A stretch of 64,000 bases of DNA from a virus. How positions within the stretch are numbered: position 1 is the stretch's first letter; every line of letters starts with the position of its first letter. The notes under the pieces were generated by a model. It ran no database searches. It saw only the letters and a list, made by a program, of their open reading frames with translations, and had not been told where the DNA came from. Shown piece after piece: positions 45,211 to 53,364 of this stretch. The translations under genes were made by a program, and so were the position numbers. The stretch is from positions 1 through 64,000 of the IMG/VR virus record IMGVR_UViG_3300025655_003289; one strand, 5' to 3'.

Positions 45211-46995
45211 CTACCCGTCACAAGACAAGCAATCTGGATTCATTGCCTTCATTGCAATATCACCCCTTAAAACTGATTCTGTACGCATATAATATAACGT
45301 CTTAACGCCTTTCTTCCAAGCGTCTAAATGAACTTGGTTAATCCATTTAGGAGTTGCTTCTGAAGGGAACGCAAGATTTAGAGATACGGATTGGTCGATG
45401 TACTGTTGGCGTATTCCAGCTTGATTAACTAACTCAAGTTGATTAATCTCTTTGAATGTCTTAAATACGTCTTTAACAGCTTCGAATCCTTCAAGCTTAA
45501 TCTTTTCAAGTGTACTCTCTTGGATATCAGCAATAGACTGCAATCCACGAGGAGTAAAAACATAATCATCTAGCTCTTTTATTCCTTGAACAGAACCCTT
45601 GTCTTCTAATATTTTATCCCATATGGCTTTCGTATTTAAACCAATATCATCTAAAACCTTTTCAAGCTCTGGGTTCTTTCGAATAAACGTTCCCTTAGCA
45701 GATTGTTCCGTAAATAGATTAGCGGCCCAAGGCTCAATACCCGGAGAAACATTACCCGAAAGCTTTGAGTTTGATACTGTAGGAGCGATTGCTCGTAAGT
45801 GAGTATTTCTAAATCCTGTATCTCTACACCATAGCGGCTCTCCATAAATCTTCGCAAGGTCTCTTGAGGCTCGTTCCGATTCAATCTTAATCTGGCTGAA
45901 AATCTTTCTTGTTTCGAACTGCGCTCGAAGACCCTCAAAAGGTATTCCCCTTTGTTGTAGATAAGTATGCCATCCCAAAACTCCAAGCCCCAAAGCTCTC
46001 CCTTTTTCCGCGCTGCGGACACTATTCTCAAAACCTTTAAGCCCTTTCGCCCTCTGAATAAATTCTTCAAGTACACCATCCAAAAACCAAATAGAGTGGT
46101 ATACCAAGTCAGTGTCTTTCCATTCATTATATTTAGCTAAATTTACTGAACTAAGGCAACACACAAAACTATGGGTTTCATCCGTATGTAGTGTTATCTC
46201 GGAACAGATGTTAGTCATGTGTACTTTTAATCCGTTTGTTCTATATGCTTCTGGATTCGCTTTGTTAGTGTTTCCTTTAAAAAGGATATATGGTTCTCCA
46301 GTTGCTTTACGCTTTTGGAGAAGCTTACCCCATTTCCTTCTCGCATCGATATCTCCTCCTTCAAGTCTTCGCATAAACTTATCTCCGATAACAACACATT
46401 GGTGAAGGTTGAGAGATTGTCTATTGACATCCCCTTTTGGCTCTCTGATTTCAAGAAAGCTTTCAAAGTCGTCGTGGTCAATGTTGAGATTAACTGACGC
46501 AGCCCCTCGTCTGACAGACCCTTGTGAGGTTGCAAGTATTGTTGAATCATATATCTTACAAAATGGAACAACACCATCTGATGTTCCGTTATTAGTTATT
46601 TTAGCTCCCGCAGGACGTATCATATTAATACCTACGCCAACACCGCCTCCGTGTTTGGCAAGTATCATCATCTCCAGATTCTTAGATCCAATCTCTTGGA
46701 TACTATCTCCGACATCTATTCCGAAACAAGATATAGGAAGACCTCTGTCTGTTCCTGTGTTAGATAATACTGGAGAGGCTAGATTTAACCAGCCTTTCCA
46801 GATATAATCAAAGAAGATAGAAGCCATCTCAGGCTTATATAATCTCTTAGCTACAGTAGTGGCAACTCTCTCATACGCATCCTTAGGAGTCTCCCACGGC
46901 AGAAGATACCCACCAATTATTGTTTTCTTGTACACTTCAGTGTCTCCCCATTCAGGATAGTCAATCCCAACCTTCCAGTTCTCGTTCCAAGTCAT
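45211..46995 (-). CDS. nrdA: Ribonucleotide reductase class I alpha subunit
   Basis: 594 aa, compact (bacterial NrdA about 760), lacking an N-terminal ATP cone. Redox Cys C90 is in LPISCFG. The thiyl-radical site is N262-I-C264-S-E266, matching the N-x-C-x-E triad, with the partner Cys at C279/C280 in SFVCCLSS. The C-terminal shuttle pair is CLSCDG at the very end. Reduces NDP to dNDP with NrdB at 47,753. No glutaredoxin or thioredoxin gene is seen in the window, so host reductants are probably used. Confidence 0.92.
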   Translation of the reverse strand: MTWNENWKVGIDYPEWGDTEVYKKTIIGGYLLPWETPKDAYERVATTVAKRLYKPEMASIFFDYIWKGWLNLASPVLSNTGTDRGLPISCFGIDVGDSIQEIGSKNLEMMILAKHGGGVGVGINMIRPAGAKITNNGTSDGVVPFCKIYDSTILATSQGSVRRGAASVNLNIDHDDFESFLEIREPKGDVNRQSLNLHQCVVIGDKFMRRLEGGDIDARRKWGKLLQKRKATGEPYILFKGNTNKANPEAYRTNGLKVHMTNICSEITLHTDETHSFVCCLSSVNLAKYNEWKDTDLVYHSIWFLDGVLEEFIQRAKGLKGFENSVRSAEKGRALGLGVLGWHTYLQQRGIPFEGLRAQFETRKIFSQIKIESERASRDLAKIYGEPLWCRDTGFRNTHLRAIAPTVSNSKLSGNVSPGIEPWAANLFTEQSAKGTFIRKNPELEKVLDDIGLNTKAIWDKILEDKGSVQGIKELDDYVFTPRGLQSIADIQESTLEKIKLEGFEAVKDVFKTFKEINQLELVNQAGIRQQYIDQSVSLNLAFPSEATPKWINQVHLDAWKKGVKTLYYMRTESVLRGDIAMKAMNPDCLSCDG

Positions 46996-47137
46996 ATTTT
47001 TTTGTTATATTAGGTTCTACTATTTCGTATCTATGTCCATCCTTGTACCACTGTGTACTCTTATCGTCGAGTCTCCTCCATTTCCAGTTAGGCACTTTTT
47101 TACAAAGCACCCATAATAATTCCTCGTTATTTTCCAT
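46961..47137 (-). CDS. Hypothetical protein between nrdA and thyX, 58 aa
   Basis: Trp-rich and charged (MENNEELLWVLCKKVPNWKW, then WYKDGHRYEIVEP). Start placed at the ATG at 47,137, which overlaps the thyX stop by 11 bases; its end overlaps nrdA by 35 bases. Tight packing in the nucleotide operon argues that it is translated. Function unknown. Confidence 0.58.
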   Translation of the reverse strand: MENNEELLWVLCKKVPNWKWRRLDDKSTQWYKDGHRYEIVEPNITKKYDLERELEGWD

Positions 47138-47771
47138 ATAATTCAAATGCTCTTAACGTATATCGAAACGGATTTCCTTCAATATTCTTAACAAGGGATA
47201 ACATCTCTTGCGCAATTTCTCTAATCTCTTTTTGAGCGTGTTCACTATTTCTAAGTTTTAAAAAGTTTGCAAAGCTTCTCATATTAAACATAACATCGGA
47301 CTGAATCTGAGAGTTGTAAGCTTTGAAAAACCTAGCAGACTCTTTAGCCCTTTTCCTGCCCAATGGACCAGATAACTCATTCAGACATTCGTGATACAAC
47401 TTATTACTAAGCTGACTAAATGTGTCAAGCCTCTCTATCCAATCATCTGGCCAGTCTTCCGGAATATAAGATTTATCTTCCTTCAATTCCTTATATCTAG
47501 CTGATTCGGCATTTAGAGAAGATATGCGGTGCTTTAATAGATGTATATGACTGGCAATATCACAATCAACAAGAAAGTGCACTGTACCTTTCTCAAATGG
47601 CGTCTCGTGACCATGAGACCACAACATATCTATCAATGCAGGGATACGCTCCCTTTTTTCATCTGTCAAATCTCTTGATGTCGATGTCCAAGCACTACAA
47701 GCTATAACCTCGTCACTGCCATAATAACCTAATAATTCAACTTTATTTTCTCCTACCATAGTTCTTCCCAA
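47127..47771 (-). CDS. thyX: FAD-dependent thymidylate synthase
   Basis: The 214-aa protein has the ThyX motif KHRISSLNAESARY at 80-93 (canonical RHRxxSxNxxSxR with K for the first R), an N-terminal WSHGHETPFEKG before it, and a helical C-terminus. It makes dTMP from dUMP using methylene-THF and FAD/NADPH, a common phage replacement for host ThyA. Starts inside the end of nrdB (19-base overlap). Confidence 0.92.
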   Translation of the reverse strand: MGRTMVGENKVELLGYYGSDEVIACSAWTSTSRDLTDEKRERIPALIDMLWSHGHETPFEKGTVHFLVDCDIASHIHLLKHRISSLNAESARYKELKEDKSYIPEDWPDDWIERLDTFSQLSNKLYHECLNELSGPLGRKRAKESARFFKAYNSQIQSDVMFNMRSFANFLKLRNSEHAQKEIREIAQEMLSLVKNIEGNPFRYTLRAFELYGK

Positions 47772-48721
47772 TCCTCTTTTTCGTTAGCTTTAGAATAATC
47801 TGTTGGTCTTATTGCAAAGAAATCTGTATGCGTAACACCTCCAGTTAAGTGGTAGAACCAATCCAACTCGCTAGCGCTATCGCTGTCAAATTTAAAATAA
47901 TTAGCATGGTCATTATATCCCAGTTCGACAATTTTTTCATTAATTCTTTTACGTATAAAATTCTTTAAGTCTTTAGCTTTGAGATTTTCAATATCCCCCT
48001 GCTCAAACATCTTGTCAATGTATTTCTCTTCAAGAGTAAGCATTACTGCCGCAGCCTCCAAAACATCACTACGAACATCGTCCTTCAGTCCTGGTATCTC
48101 ATCGCATATATGCCTAAACAACTGACAACCCATCTTACTGTGTAACGATTCATCACGTACACTCCATTTCATTTGTTGCCCAATCCCTTTGAGCATATTT
48201 CGCAATTGGAAGCTGTACAATACAGCAAATGCGCTGTAAAGAGAAACGCCTTCTGCGAACGCAGAAAATATTGCCAAAGATCTAGCAATACCTTTTGGAT
48301 CTTTACCATCATAACTGACTAAATTATCAAACCTTGCAGCAGTTGTTGGCTCGTGCAAGAAAGCCTCAAAATCTTCAAGACCTAGTGTTTCGTTTAAATA
48401 AGAATAAGCTACTGCGTGTATTGTTTCCTGAGAACCAAACATCATAGCCATTTGTTGTATCTCGTGCTTAGGGAACCATCCGACTACCTTTTGAGTCCAA
48501 TAATCAGATACTGCGCATTCAGTCTGCGCAAAACCAAGTAGTATATTTCCGACTAAGTTCTTTTCAGATTCAGTAAGTTTCTCATTCCAATCTTTTACAT
48601 CTCCAGACATAGGAATCTCTGTGTGTAGCCAAAATGCTTGAGCCTGTGGAAGCCAACCTTCAGTATAATATACTGGGTATTCAAATGGTTTGTAAGGTAT
48701 TCTTTCGTCAAATAATCCCAT
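47753..48721 (-). CDS. nrdB: Ribonucleotide reductase class I beta subunit
   Basis: 322 aa. Metal ligands by pattern: E68 in FAQTECAVS, E99 and H102 in QETIHAVAY, E157 in FAEGVSLY, E191 and H194 in RDESLHSKMG. The radical Tyr is Y106, four residues after H102, as in standard R2. So this is a tyrosyl-radical, not a Phe-type, subunit. First gene of the nrdB-thyX-nrdA-TBDR group, just after a terminator, so it should have its own promoter in 48,722-48,785 (not seen clearly). Confidence 0.93.
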   Translation of the reverse strand: MGLFDERIPYKPFEYPVYYTEGWLPQAQAFWLHTEIPMSGDVKDWNEKLTESEKNLVGNILLGFAQTECAVSDYWTQKVVGWFPKHEIQQMAMMFGSQETIHAVAYSYLNETLGLEDFEAFLHEPTTAARFDNLVSYDGKDPKGIARSLAIFSAFAEGVSLYSAFAVLYSFQLRNMLKGIGQQMKWSVRDESLHSKMGCQLFRHICDEIPGLKDDVRSDVLEAAAVMLTLEEKYIDKMFEQGDIENLKAKDLKNFIRKRINEKIVELGYNDHANYFKFDSDSASELDWFYHLTGGVTHTDFFAIRPTDYSKANEKEDWEELW

Positions 48722-48732
48722 AAAATTTTAGA

Positions 48733-48767
48733 TAAAAATACCCGCCCAACCGAAGCAGAGCGGGTAT
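48733..48767 (-). terminator. Rho-independent terminator upstream of nrdB
   Basis: Minus strand: ATACCCGC, 14-base loop, GCGGGTAT, then TTTTT. The stem is a perfect 8 bp. It lies just after the gene at 48,786 and separates the replication/small-gene transcript from the nrd-thyX-TBDR group. Confidence 0.85.
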
Positions 48768-48785
48768 AAATTAATAAATACTATC

Positions 48786-49052
48786 TTATTTTAAGCCTAC
48801 TTTAGCTTTAAGGCGACCATATACAGCAATGGCTTGTCCTACGAAGAACATAACTCCAGCTACAATATTATCAGCGCTATTAGCCAATTCATCAGCTCCA
48901 GTCATAGCTGTATCAACAGCGCCCTGAACATCTACTTTACCGCTAGTCAAAGCAAATACAACCCCAGAAATAGAGGATATTGCAAGGCCGATAATTGTTT
49001 TAGACTTATACCAAGCCTTAAAGTTTTGAACGATTTCTGTTCCTTTTCCCAT
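48786..49052 (-). CDS. Small membrane protein (holin-like), 88 aa
   Basis: NFKAWYKSKTIIGLAISSIS precedes a hydrophobic segment (about 20-37) and a second (about 62-80: IVAGVMFFVGQAIAVYG), a two-TM arrangement with a basic end. The WY-SKTI-G pattern occurs in phage holins. It lies far from the endolysin, so it could be an antiholin or have another membrane role. Confidence 0.55.
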   Translation of the reverse strand: MGKGTEIVQNFKAWYKSKTIIGLAISSISGVVFALTSGKVDVQGAVDTAMTGADELANSADNIVAGVMFFVGQAIAVYGRLKAKVGLK

Positions 49053-49076
49053 AATATAAATTGTTAAAATTAATAA

Positions 49077-49403
49077 TTACTCTACGTTATTTGAGGGGGT
49101 GACCTCAGCCGTCAAAGAATCAACAGCGTTGATTAAATCTTCCATTGTTACTTTTGCAGGCTCAATAACTGGCTCTACTGGTTTCGGAGCCACCAAAACC
49201 AATACTTCATTCTTTAACTGCTCTAAGTAATCCGCTGATTTAGAAGCAGTTACGAAGCTAGTGATGTTGTCCATTAGACAATCATAATCATTAATAGATA
49301 AACAAGCCATCGCCTTATCGTAAAGAGCGACGGAGTTTTTTCTTACTCGAGAAATCTCGGCATCCATTAGACCCGTGAATAAGTCAATCTTTTTTTGTTC
49401 CAT
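49077..49403 (-). CDS. Hypothetical protein, 108 aa
   Basis: Mostly helical (FTGLMDAEISRVRKNSVA, then MDNITSFVTASKSADYL), with a Pro/Val-rich linker and an acidic helical tail. No motif recognised. It is separated from the gene before by 24 bases and sits in the small-gene region of the replication block. Confidence 0.6.
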   Translation of the reverse strand: MEQKKIDLFTGLMDAEISRVRKNSVALYDKAMACLSINDYDCLMDNITSFVTASKSADYLEQLKNEVLVLVAPKPVEPVIEPAKVTMEDLINAVDSLTAEVTPSNNVE

Positions 49404-49417
49404 TTTTTTGTGTATGT

Positions 49418-49567
49418 TTAGTTTTCTATTGCAATTGCAAAATCAACAAACGGCAAATAAAATACATAAGTTGTTACATTCTCAGTATAATATGTGCGAG
49501 CCCCAATCAATATCCCGGGATACAATCCAAATGATAACTCCCAAGCCTTTTCATCTTTTTCTTCCAT
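49418..49567 (-). CDS. Hypothetical protein, 49 aa
   Basis: It starts MEEKDEKAWELSFG and continues LIGARTYYTENVTTY to AIAIEN. The acidic start and alternating aromatic strands suggest a small beta protein. The ATG at 49,567 lies 3 bases after the stop of the next upstream gene (49,571-49,729). Function unknown. Confidence 0.55.
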   Translation of the reverse strand: MEEKDEKAWELSFGLYPGILIGARTYYTENVTTYVFYLPFVDFAIAIEN

Positions 49568-49570
49568 GTA

Positions 49571-49729
49571 TTAATAAACCTTAACATTATAATAGTCCTG
49601 AATCTCCACTAACTCTCTGTATTTTAGAAATCCTTTTTGCTTAAGAGACCACTTGACAAACTTATCAATCTGTCTCTTGCTGTATTGATTTCTAGATACA
49701 TGCTTTTCATTCTTGCTTAGGTGTCTCAT
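49571..49729 (-). CDS. Hypothetical basic protein, 52 aa
   Basis: MRHLSKNEKHVSRN, then RQIDKFVKWSLKQKGF: basic and helical. Its start ATG overlaps the stop of the gene upstream (49,726-49,872) as ATGA. Possible nucleic-acid contact, by charge only. Confidence 0.55.
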   Translation of the reverse strand: MRHLSKNEKHVSRNQYSKRQIDKFVKWSLKQKGFLKYRELVEIQDYYNVKVY

Positions 49730-49872
49730 CTTCCTTGTCCTCTGTATTTCTTTTTGTAATTCTTAGAGCTCTTTAGATTTGACGTTTTTGTCTTAGCGTG
49801 AACCCCAGGCCTAGAGACCTTGACCTTGACCTTCTTATTAATATCGCTTGATTGCTTCTTAATTTTAGCCAT
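49726..49872 (-). CDS. Small basic protein, 48 aa
   Basis: Contains KVKVSRPGVHAKTKTS, then KSSKNYKKKYRGQGR. RPGVHAKTKTS with a basic SKNYKKxYRGQGR tail recurs in many phage and bacterial small proteins of unknown role. It shares TAATG with the PD-(D/E)XK gene upstream and ATGA with the gene downstream. Confidence 0.7.
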   Translation of the reverse strand: MAKIKKQSSDINKKVKVKVSRPGVHAKTKTSNLKSSKNYKKKYRGQGR

Positions 49873-50330
49873 TAATTCTTAAATTTATTATTATTTTCCA
49901 ATATCAAAGATATAACTTTGTCGCACTCGATTTTAGTCTGAGGTTTGTACAATGTTATGCCGCTCATGTTGTCTTCGACGTATTTCTTAAACAACTTCCA
50001 TCTCATTGGAAACGACTCATTGCTTCTGCCTTTACACTCAATAATAAAACCTTGTCCGACAAAGTCAGGTGTATACTTTATAGGCAATATCTTTTTATTC
50101 CCTCTGTTTATAAACTCTCCTTTCCCATTAGACTGCCTTTCGTAAACTTCAGTCGTGAAATCAAATCCATCAATCAAAGTGAAAACATCCCCTTCATATA
50201 TTGCTTTTATCCCAGCTTTTTTAAGAGCCATATACATATATCTTTCAAGACCAGAAGCAAAATTAATACCATCGTACTTTATTTTATTCGCCTGTACTGG
50301 ACCCTTCTTTTTTGATTTTCTCATCTGCAT
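49872..50330 (-). CDS. PD-(D/E)XK endonuclease, DUF1064/T7 endonuclease I-like (152 aa)
   Basis: GLERYMYMALKKAGIKAIYE, YTPDFVGQGFIIECKGRSNE and then FPMRWKLFKKYVED form the core: E (34), D in YTPDF and E-x-K in IECKGR. This family includes Holliday-junction resolvases and structure-specific nucleases. It likely resolves replication or recombination branches before packaging, next to the primase-helicase and SSB. Confidence 0.78.
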   Translation of the reverse strand: MQMRKSKKKGPVQANKIKYDGINFASGLERYMYMALKKAGIKAIYEGDVFTLIDGFDFTTEVYERQSNGKGEFINRGNKKILPIKYTPDFVGQGFIIECKGRSNESFPMRWKLFKKYVEDNMSGITLYKPQTKIECDKVISLILENNNKFKN

Positions 50331-50541
50331 TTATTTGCTTTAAAACATTCCTTGTCTTTTCGATATACAGCAAGGCATCCATTAACTCTTCTTGAATATG
50401 ATTCATCCAGTAATCTACTGATCCATCATTTTCTTCTAATGTAGTCCCATACTTTTTATATCCGACGTTAGATCTATCCGCAAACTTCCTAGCTACAGAC
50501 TCGACAATCGGGTCAACAAACACAATACTAACTCTCTTCAT
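50284..50541 (-). CDS. MazG-like NTP pyrophosphohydrolase-related protein (85 aa)
   Basis: KKYGTTLEENDGSVDYW, then HIQEELMDALLYIEKTRN: the EE..D helix is typical of the small all-alpha MazG-like/phage dUTPase-like family (KYGTTL signature). I start at 50,541 because the open frame upstream is low-complexity and inside the next gene. Adjusts nucleotide pools or hydrolyses alarmone-type NTPs; substrate not known. Confidence 0.62.
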   Translation of the reverse strand: MKRVSIVFVDPIVESVARKFADRSNVGYKKYGTTLEENDGSVDYWMNHIQEELMDALLYIEKTRNVLKQINADEKIKKEGSSTGE

Positions 50542-50797
50542 TCTTATTTTTATTATAATAATACCTATAATACTCAAAGACCTTAGCCGTGACCTCTCCT
50601 TTTCCGTAGGTCTCTGGAGATTTATGTAGCTTTCTTCCAAGCTTTATAAACACATGCCACGGCCCTTCGACTTTAACCTCCTCATAAACAACTATGCCAT
50701 TATTTATGCACCATGTGTAGGCTGTGTAGTCTTCTCTGGTCTTTTCGTACTCTCCATAATCAAGCAATCCGTTTGGATTTAATTTAAACTTTCTCAT
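50528..50797 (-). CDS. Hypothetical protein, 89 aa
   Basis: Begins MRKFKLNPNGLLDYGEYEKT and continues VYEEVKVEGPWHVFIKLGRK, beta-rich with a basic, Tyr-rich end. Its ATG (50,797) overlaps the stop of the primase-helicase (TGATG), so it is translationally coupled to it. Role unknown. Confidence 0.58.
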   Translation of the reverse strand: MRKFKLNPNGLLDYGEYEKTREDYTAYTWCINNGIVVYEEVKVEGPWHVFIKLGRKLHKSPETYGKGEVTAKVFEYYRYYYNKNKNEES

Positions 50798-52506
50798 CAC
50801 CAAGGCAAAGGATGTTCATCTGGAGTTTCTATCGGAATGAAACTACCAGATTTTGATTCCCATTTAAAGTGAGCCTCCGCACCATTCTCTCCGAGATTTT
50901 GAAACTTAACCTTCAATACTTTAGCTTTAACAGTTTTACGATTGTAATCTCTATGAACCAATATACCATGATAACTAGCATCATACCATTCGCCACCACC
51001 CTTAATGTTATACATAGTAGGCTCTTCAATATTTCCATCTTTGTCCTTATACATCTTTGTAGGGTGAGCCACAATTATAACAAGAACATCGTATTTCTTG
51101 CAGAAGATATCAATCTTCTCAAGATACTCAAGAGTGTACTTATTCACATCATCAGTTGAAGAACTAAGATTGCGAACCTTATTAAATGGGTCAAGAACAA
51201 GACATTTTATACCCTTGCGCTTAACAAGTTCGGCGCCCTTACGCAATGCATCGTCAAGAGTATACCTATCCATCTCGATAAAAAAGAAATTGTCATTGAT
51301 ATGGTCAGTGACTTTATTCCACTGCTCACTACCAATATCTTCTTTAGACGGCATAACTTGCCAAAGCTTACGCATCAACTTATGGGCATGCAAGAATGTA
51401 GGTTTATTCTCAGGTGATGCATAAGCAATCTTCCATCCGTAATTAAGGTTATACCCAACAGTCATCTGGTCTACAAAGTCAGATTTACCAGAAGAGGGTA
51501 TGCCTGTTACAGTAATAAACTGACTTGTGTATGTTGAAAATATAGCGTCAAAGTTTGGAAGACCTACTTGGTAGCCAGGTTTAAAACCATTGAGTACAAA
51601 GTCTTCAACGTCCTTCTCAATTTCTTTAAACGTAACGACATTTTCGAGCGGGATTGCTTTGGCGGAATATACACGCTTCGCCAATTCTTCTGATCCATAC
51701 TTTTGTAGGTATTCATTTGCATCTTTACAATCTTTATAATCAAGGGTATAACACAGTTCAGCACCAAGTCTTCTTATCAATTCTTGCTGCAATGCTTTTC
51801 CGGCTTCATCTGAATCAACAGCGATGATTACTTTTTCCTTATCTGAAAAATAATCTATACAGTTATCAAGATATTGAAGGTTGTTGTTGTTGAGCGTAGC
51901 TCCATTCGGTACAGATATAACGTTCTTAATTCCGGCTTCGTGGAAAGATAATACATCCATTTCGCCCTCAACAATAATAACAGAATCATAGCCATTACTA
52001 GCATCGATATTGTAAAATACCTTTTCCGCTCCTTTATATAGTTTGAAATTCTTTTTACCATCTCTATACTTTATATTTACTAACTCACCTCCGATATAAT
52101 AATTGAACTGAACTGTGTTTTCCTTCTTATTGGTCTGAGGCATGTACTCCATACCTTCAGTGACCTTCAAATCAATTATAGTTTGTTTAGATATACCCCT
52201 CTGTTCAAACCATTTCTGTAATTTATCACTGACGCTTATTGAATCAGCTATAGGCTCTGGCCTGATATAATCTTTATCTACCTCACCTTTGCGTTTAAAT
52301 GTATGCATTTGAAATGTTTGATTACAGTTGTGACAAGTACCAATACCTCTCTTCCAGTCATAAGAAGCGCATTTAAGACTCTGATGACCCTTTTTACGAT
52401 TGTTACTACACAGAGGACATATACCTTGAGTTTTGCCAACGTCTAACTTATACTGGTTAAAGTCTTCAATCTCAAAACCATTTATCTCGTGCGTCTCAAC
52501 TTGCAT
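50797..52506 (-). CDS. Primase-helicase (T7 gp4-like, DnaG-DnaB fusion)
   Basis: 569 aa. Zinc-binding domain: C30, C33, C58 and C61. TOPRIM primase: VEGEMD at 179-184 and DSDEAG at 231-236. Helicase: Walker A GIPSSGKS at 335-342, then an LDPFNK Walker B and RecA core. It makes RNA primers and unwinds the fork. This is the T7-type fusion, typical of podoviruses. SSB lies upstream, and no polymerase gene is in the window. Confidence 0.93.
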   Translation of the reverse strand: MQVETHEINGFEIEDFNQYKLDVGKTQGICPLCSNNRKKGHQSLKCASYDWKRGIGTCHNCNQTFQMHTFKRKGEVDKDYIRPEPIADSISVSDKLQKWFEQRGISKQTIIDLKVTEGMEYMPQTNKKENTVQFNYYIGGELVNIKYRDGKKNFKLYKGAEKVFYNIDASNGYDSVIIVEGEMDVLSFHEAGIKNVISVPNGATLNNNNLQYLDNCIDYFSDKEKVIIAVDSDEAGKALQQELIRRLGAELCYTLDYKDCKDANEYLQKYGSEELAKRVYSAKAIPLENVVTFKEIEKDVEDFVLNGFKPGYQVGLPNFDAIFSTYTSQFITVTGIPSSGKSDFVDQMTVGYNLNYGWKIAYASPENKPTFLHAHKLMRKLWQVMPSKEDIGSEQWNKVTDHINDNFFFIEMDRYTLDDALRKGAELVKRKGIKCLVLDPFNKVRNLSSSTDDVNKYTLEYLEKIDIFCKKYDVLVIIVAHPTKMYKDKDGNIEEPTMYNIKGGGEWYDASYHGILVHRDYNRKTVKAKVLKVKFQNLGENGAEAHFKWESKSGSFIPIETPDEHPLPW

Positions 52507-52523
52507 TGGTTAAGTTTAAATTA

Positions 52524-52592
52524 TTAATCCTCTATACAGGTAACGTCACCATTACCATTGGTCCTTACATATACGTAGTCCTCCTCTAGCAT
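52524..52592 (-). CDS. Possible microprotein, 22 aa
   Basis: An ATG overlapping the SSB stop (TAATG) opens a 22-codon acidic frame, MLEEDYVYVRTNG to CIED. The overlap matches the packing of other genes here, which is the only support. Confidence 0.35.
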   Translation of the reverse strand: MLEEDYVYVRTNGNGDVTCIED

Positions 52593-52906
52593 TAGAAAGG
52601 TAGATCGTCGTCTTCTTGTACGGATTGATTTTTTGCTTTAGGAGCAGGTGCTCCATCTCTAGGTGGTACTTGAGGAACAACACCGTCGGTCCATATAAGT
52701 TTACAGTTTCCTAGATAAACTTTAGGAGCCTTAGCCTCACGCTCTTCTTTTGTTTGAGAAAGGACTATACTAGCATTGTTTCCAAATTTGTCTGGTTCAT
52801 TGTTAACAGAGATAGTAAGCCCAGCATACTTACCATTCTTTCCTTTGATAATTTTGTCTTGAGGTATATCTGTCAACTTGATACTACCTGATAAAATAAA
52901 AGCCAT
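52592..52906 (-). CDS. ssb: Single-stranded DNA-binding protein
   Basis: The 104-aa protein is a short OB-fold-like domain (MAFILSGSIKLTDIP, then GLTISVNNEPDKFG, then VYLGNCKLIWTDG) with a Pro-rich linker and the acidic tip DDDLPF, the classic SSB protein-interaction tail. It binds exposed ssDNA and may load partner enzymes. The leader AAAATTTTATTATATG is the AT-rich type. Confidence 0.8.
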   Translation of the reverse strand: MAFILSGSIKLTDIPQDKIIKGKNGKYAGLTISVNNEPDKFGNNASIVLSQTKEEREAKAPKVYLGNCKLIWTDGVVPQVPPRDGAPAPKAKNQSVQEDDDLPF

Positions 52907-52917
52907 ATAATAAAATT

Positions 52918-53019
52918 TTAGGGTTTAATAAATAAAATAAATAAATAACAAATATAAAAAACAAATAACGATGTTGCCATTATAAGCACAAATGCGTCAT
53001 TAGAGTTGTCTTCTTCCAT
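52918..53019 (-). CDS. Small membrane peptide, 33 aa
   Basis: MEEDNSNDAFVLIM is followed by a hydrophobic run (FVFYICYLFILFI) and ends KP: a single-TM microprotein. Its ATG lies 2 bases after the stop of the nuclease gene upstream. Role unknown. Confidence 0.5.
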   Translation of the reverse strand: MEEDNSNDAFVLIMATSLFVFYICYLFILFIKP

Positions 53020-53021
53020 AA

Positions 53022-53363
53022 CTATTTCTCATAAGGAACTGCGTGTCCTTCTCGTAACATTAATTCACTTAGGTTCTCACCATCTACATATATTTCTCCA
53101 AGGCTTCTTCCAAAACTATCAAGTTCAGAAGAATGAACAACCATATATGCATCTCTATTATCATCCATGTATATCCTCAAAAAATCTTTAGCTTCTAAGC
53201 CTCTTTCTTTCTCCTCTAAATCTTTAGTTCTCGTCTCTGGAGAGTTTATACCAAGCAACCTTATAGTTATATTGTGGAATATACTAAAGCCAAGATCTAC
53301 TGTTGCTTCTATTGTGTCTCCATCTACAACTCGACGAACTTTTGTAATTTCGTATGTGTACAT
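53022..53363 (-). CDS. Staphylococcal-nuclease-like (SNase) protein, 113 aa
   Basis: VVDGDTIEATVDLG at about 12-25, IRLLGINSPETR with R35 and E43, and HSSELDSFGRSLGE near the end. SNase residue D40 is N40 here, as seen in some nuclease relatives; the other catalytic residues are kept. No signal peptide, so it works inside the cell on DNA or RNA, perhaps host DNA degradation or nucleotide recycling. Confidence 0.8.
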   Translation of the reverse strand: MYTYEITKVRRVVDGDTIEATVDLGFSIFHNITIRLLGINSPETRTKDLEEKERGLEAKDFLRIYMDDNRDAYMVVHSSELDSFGRSLGEIYVDGENLSELMLREGHAVPYEK

Positions 53364-53364
53364 A

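Noticed and set aside
45599-46807. Several open frames antisense to nrdA
   Set aside because: They are shadows of a clearly coding gene, with no independent support.
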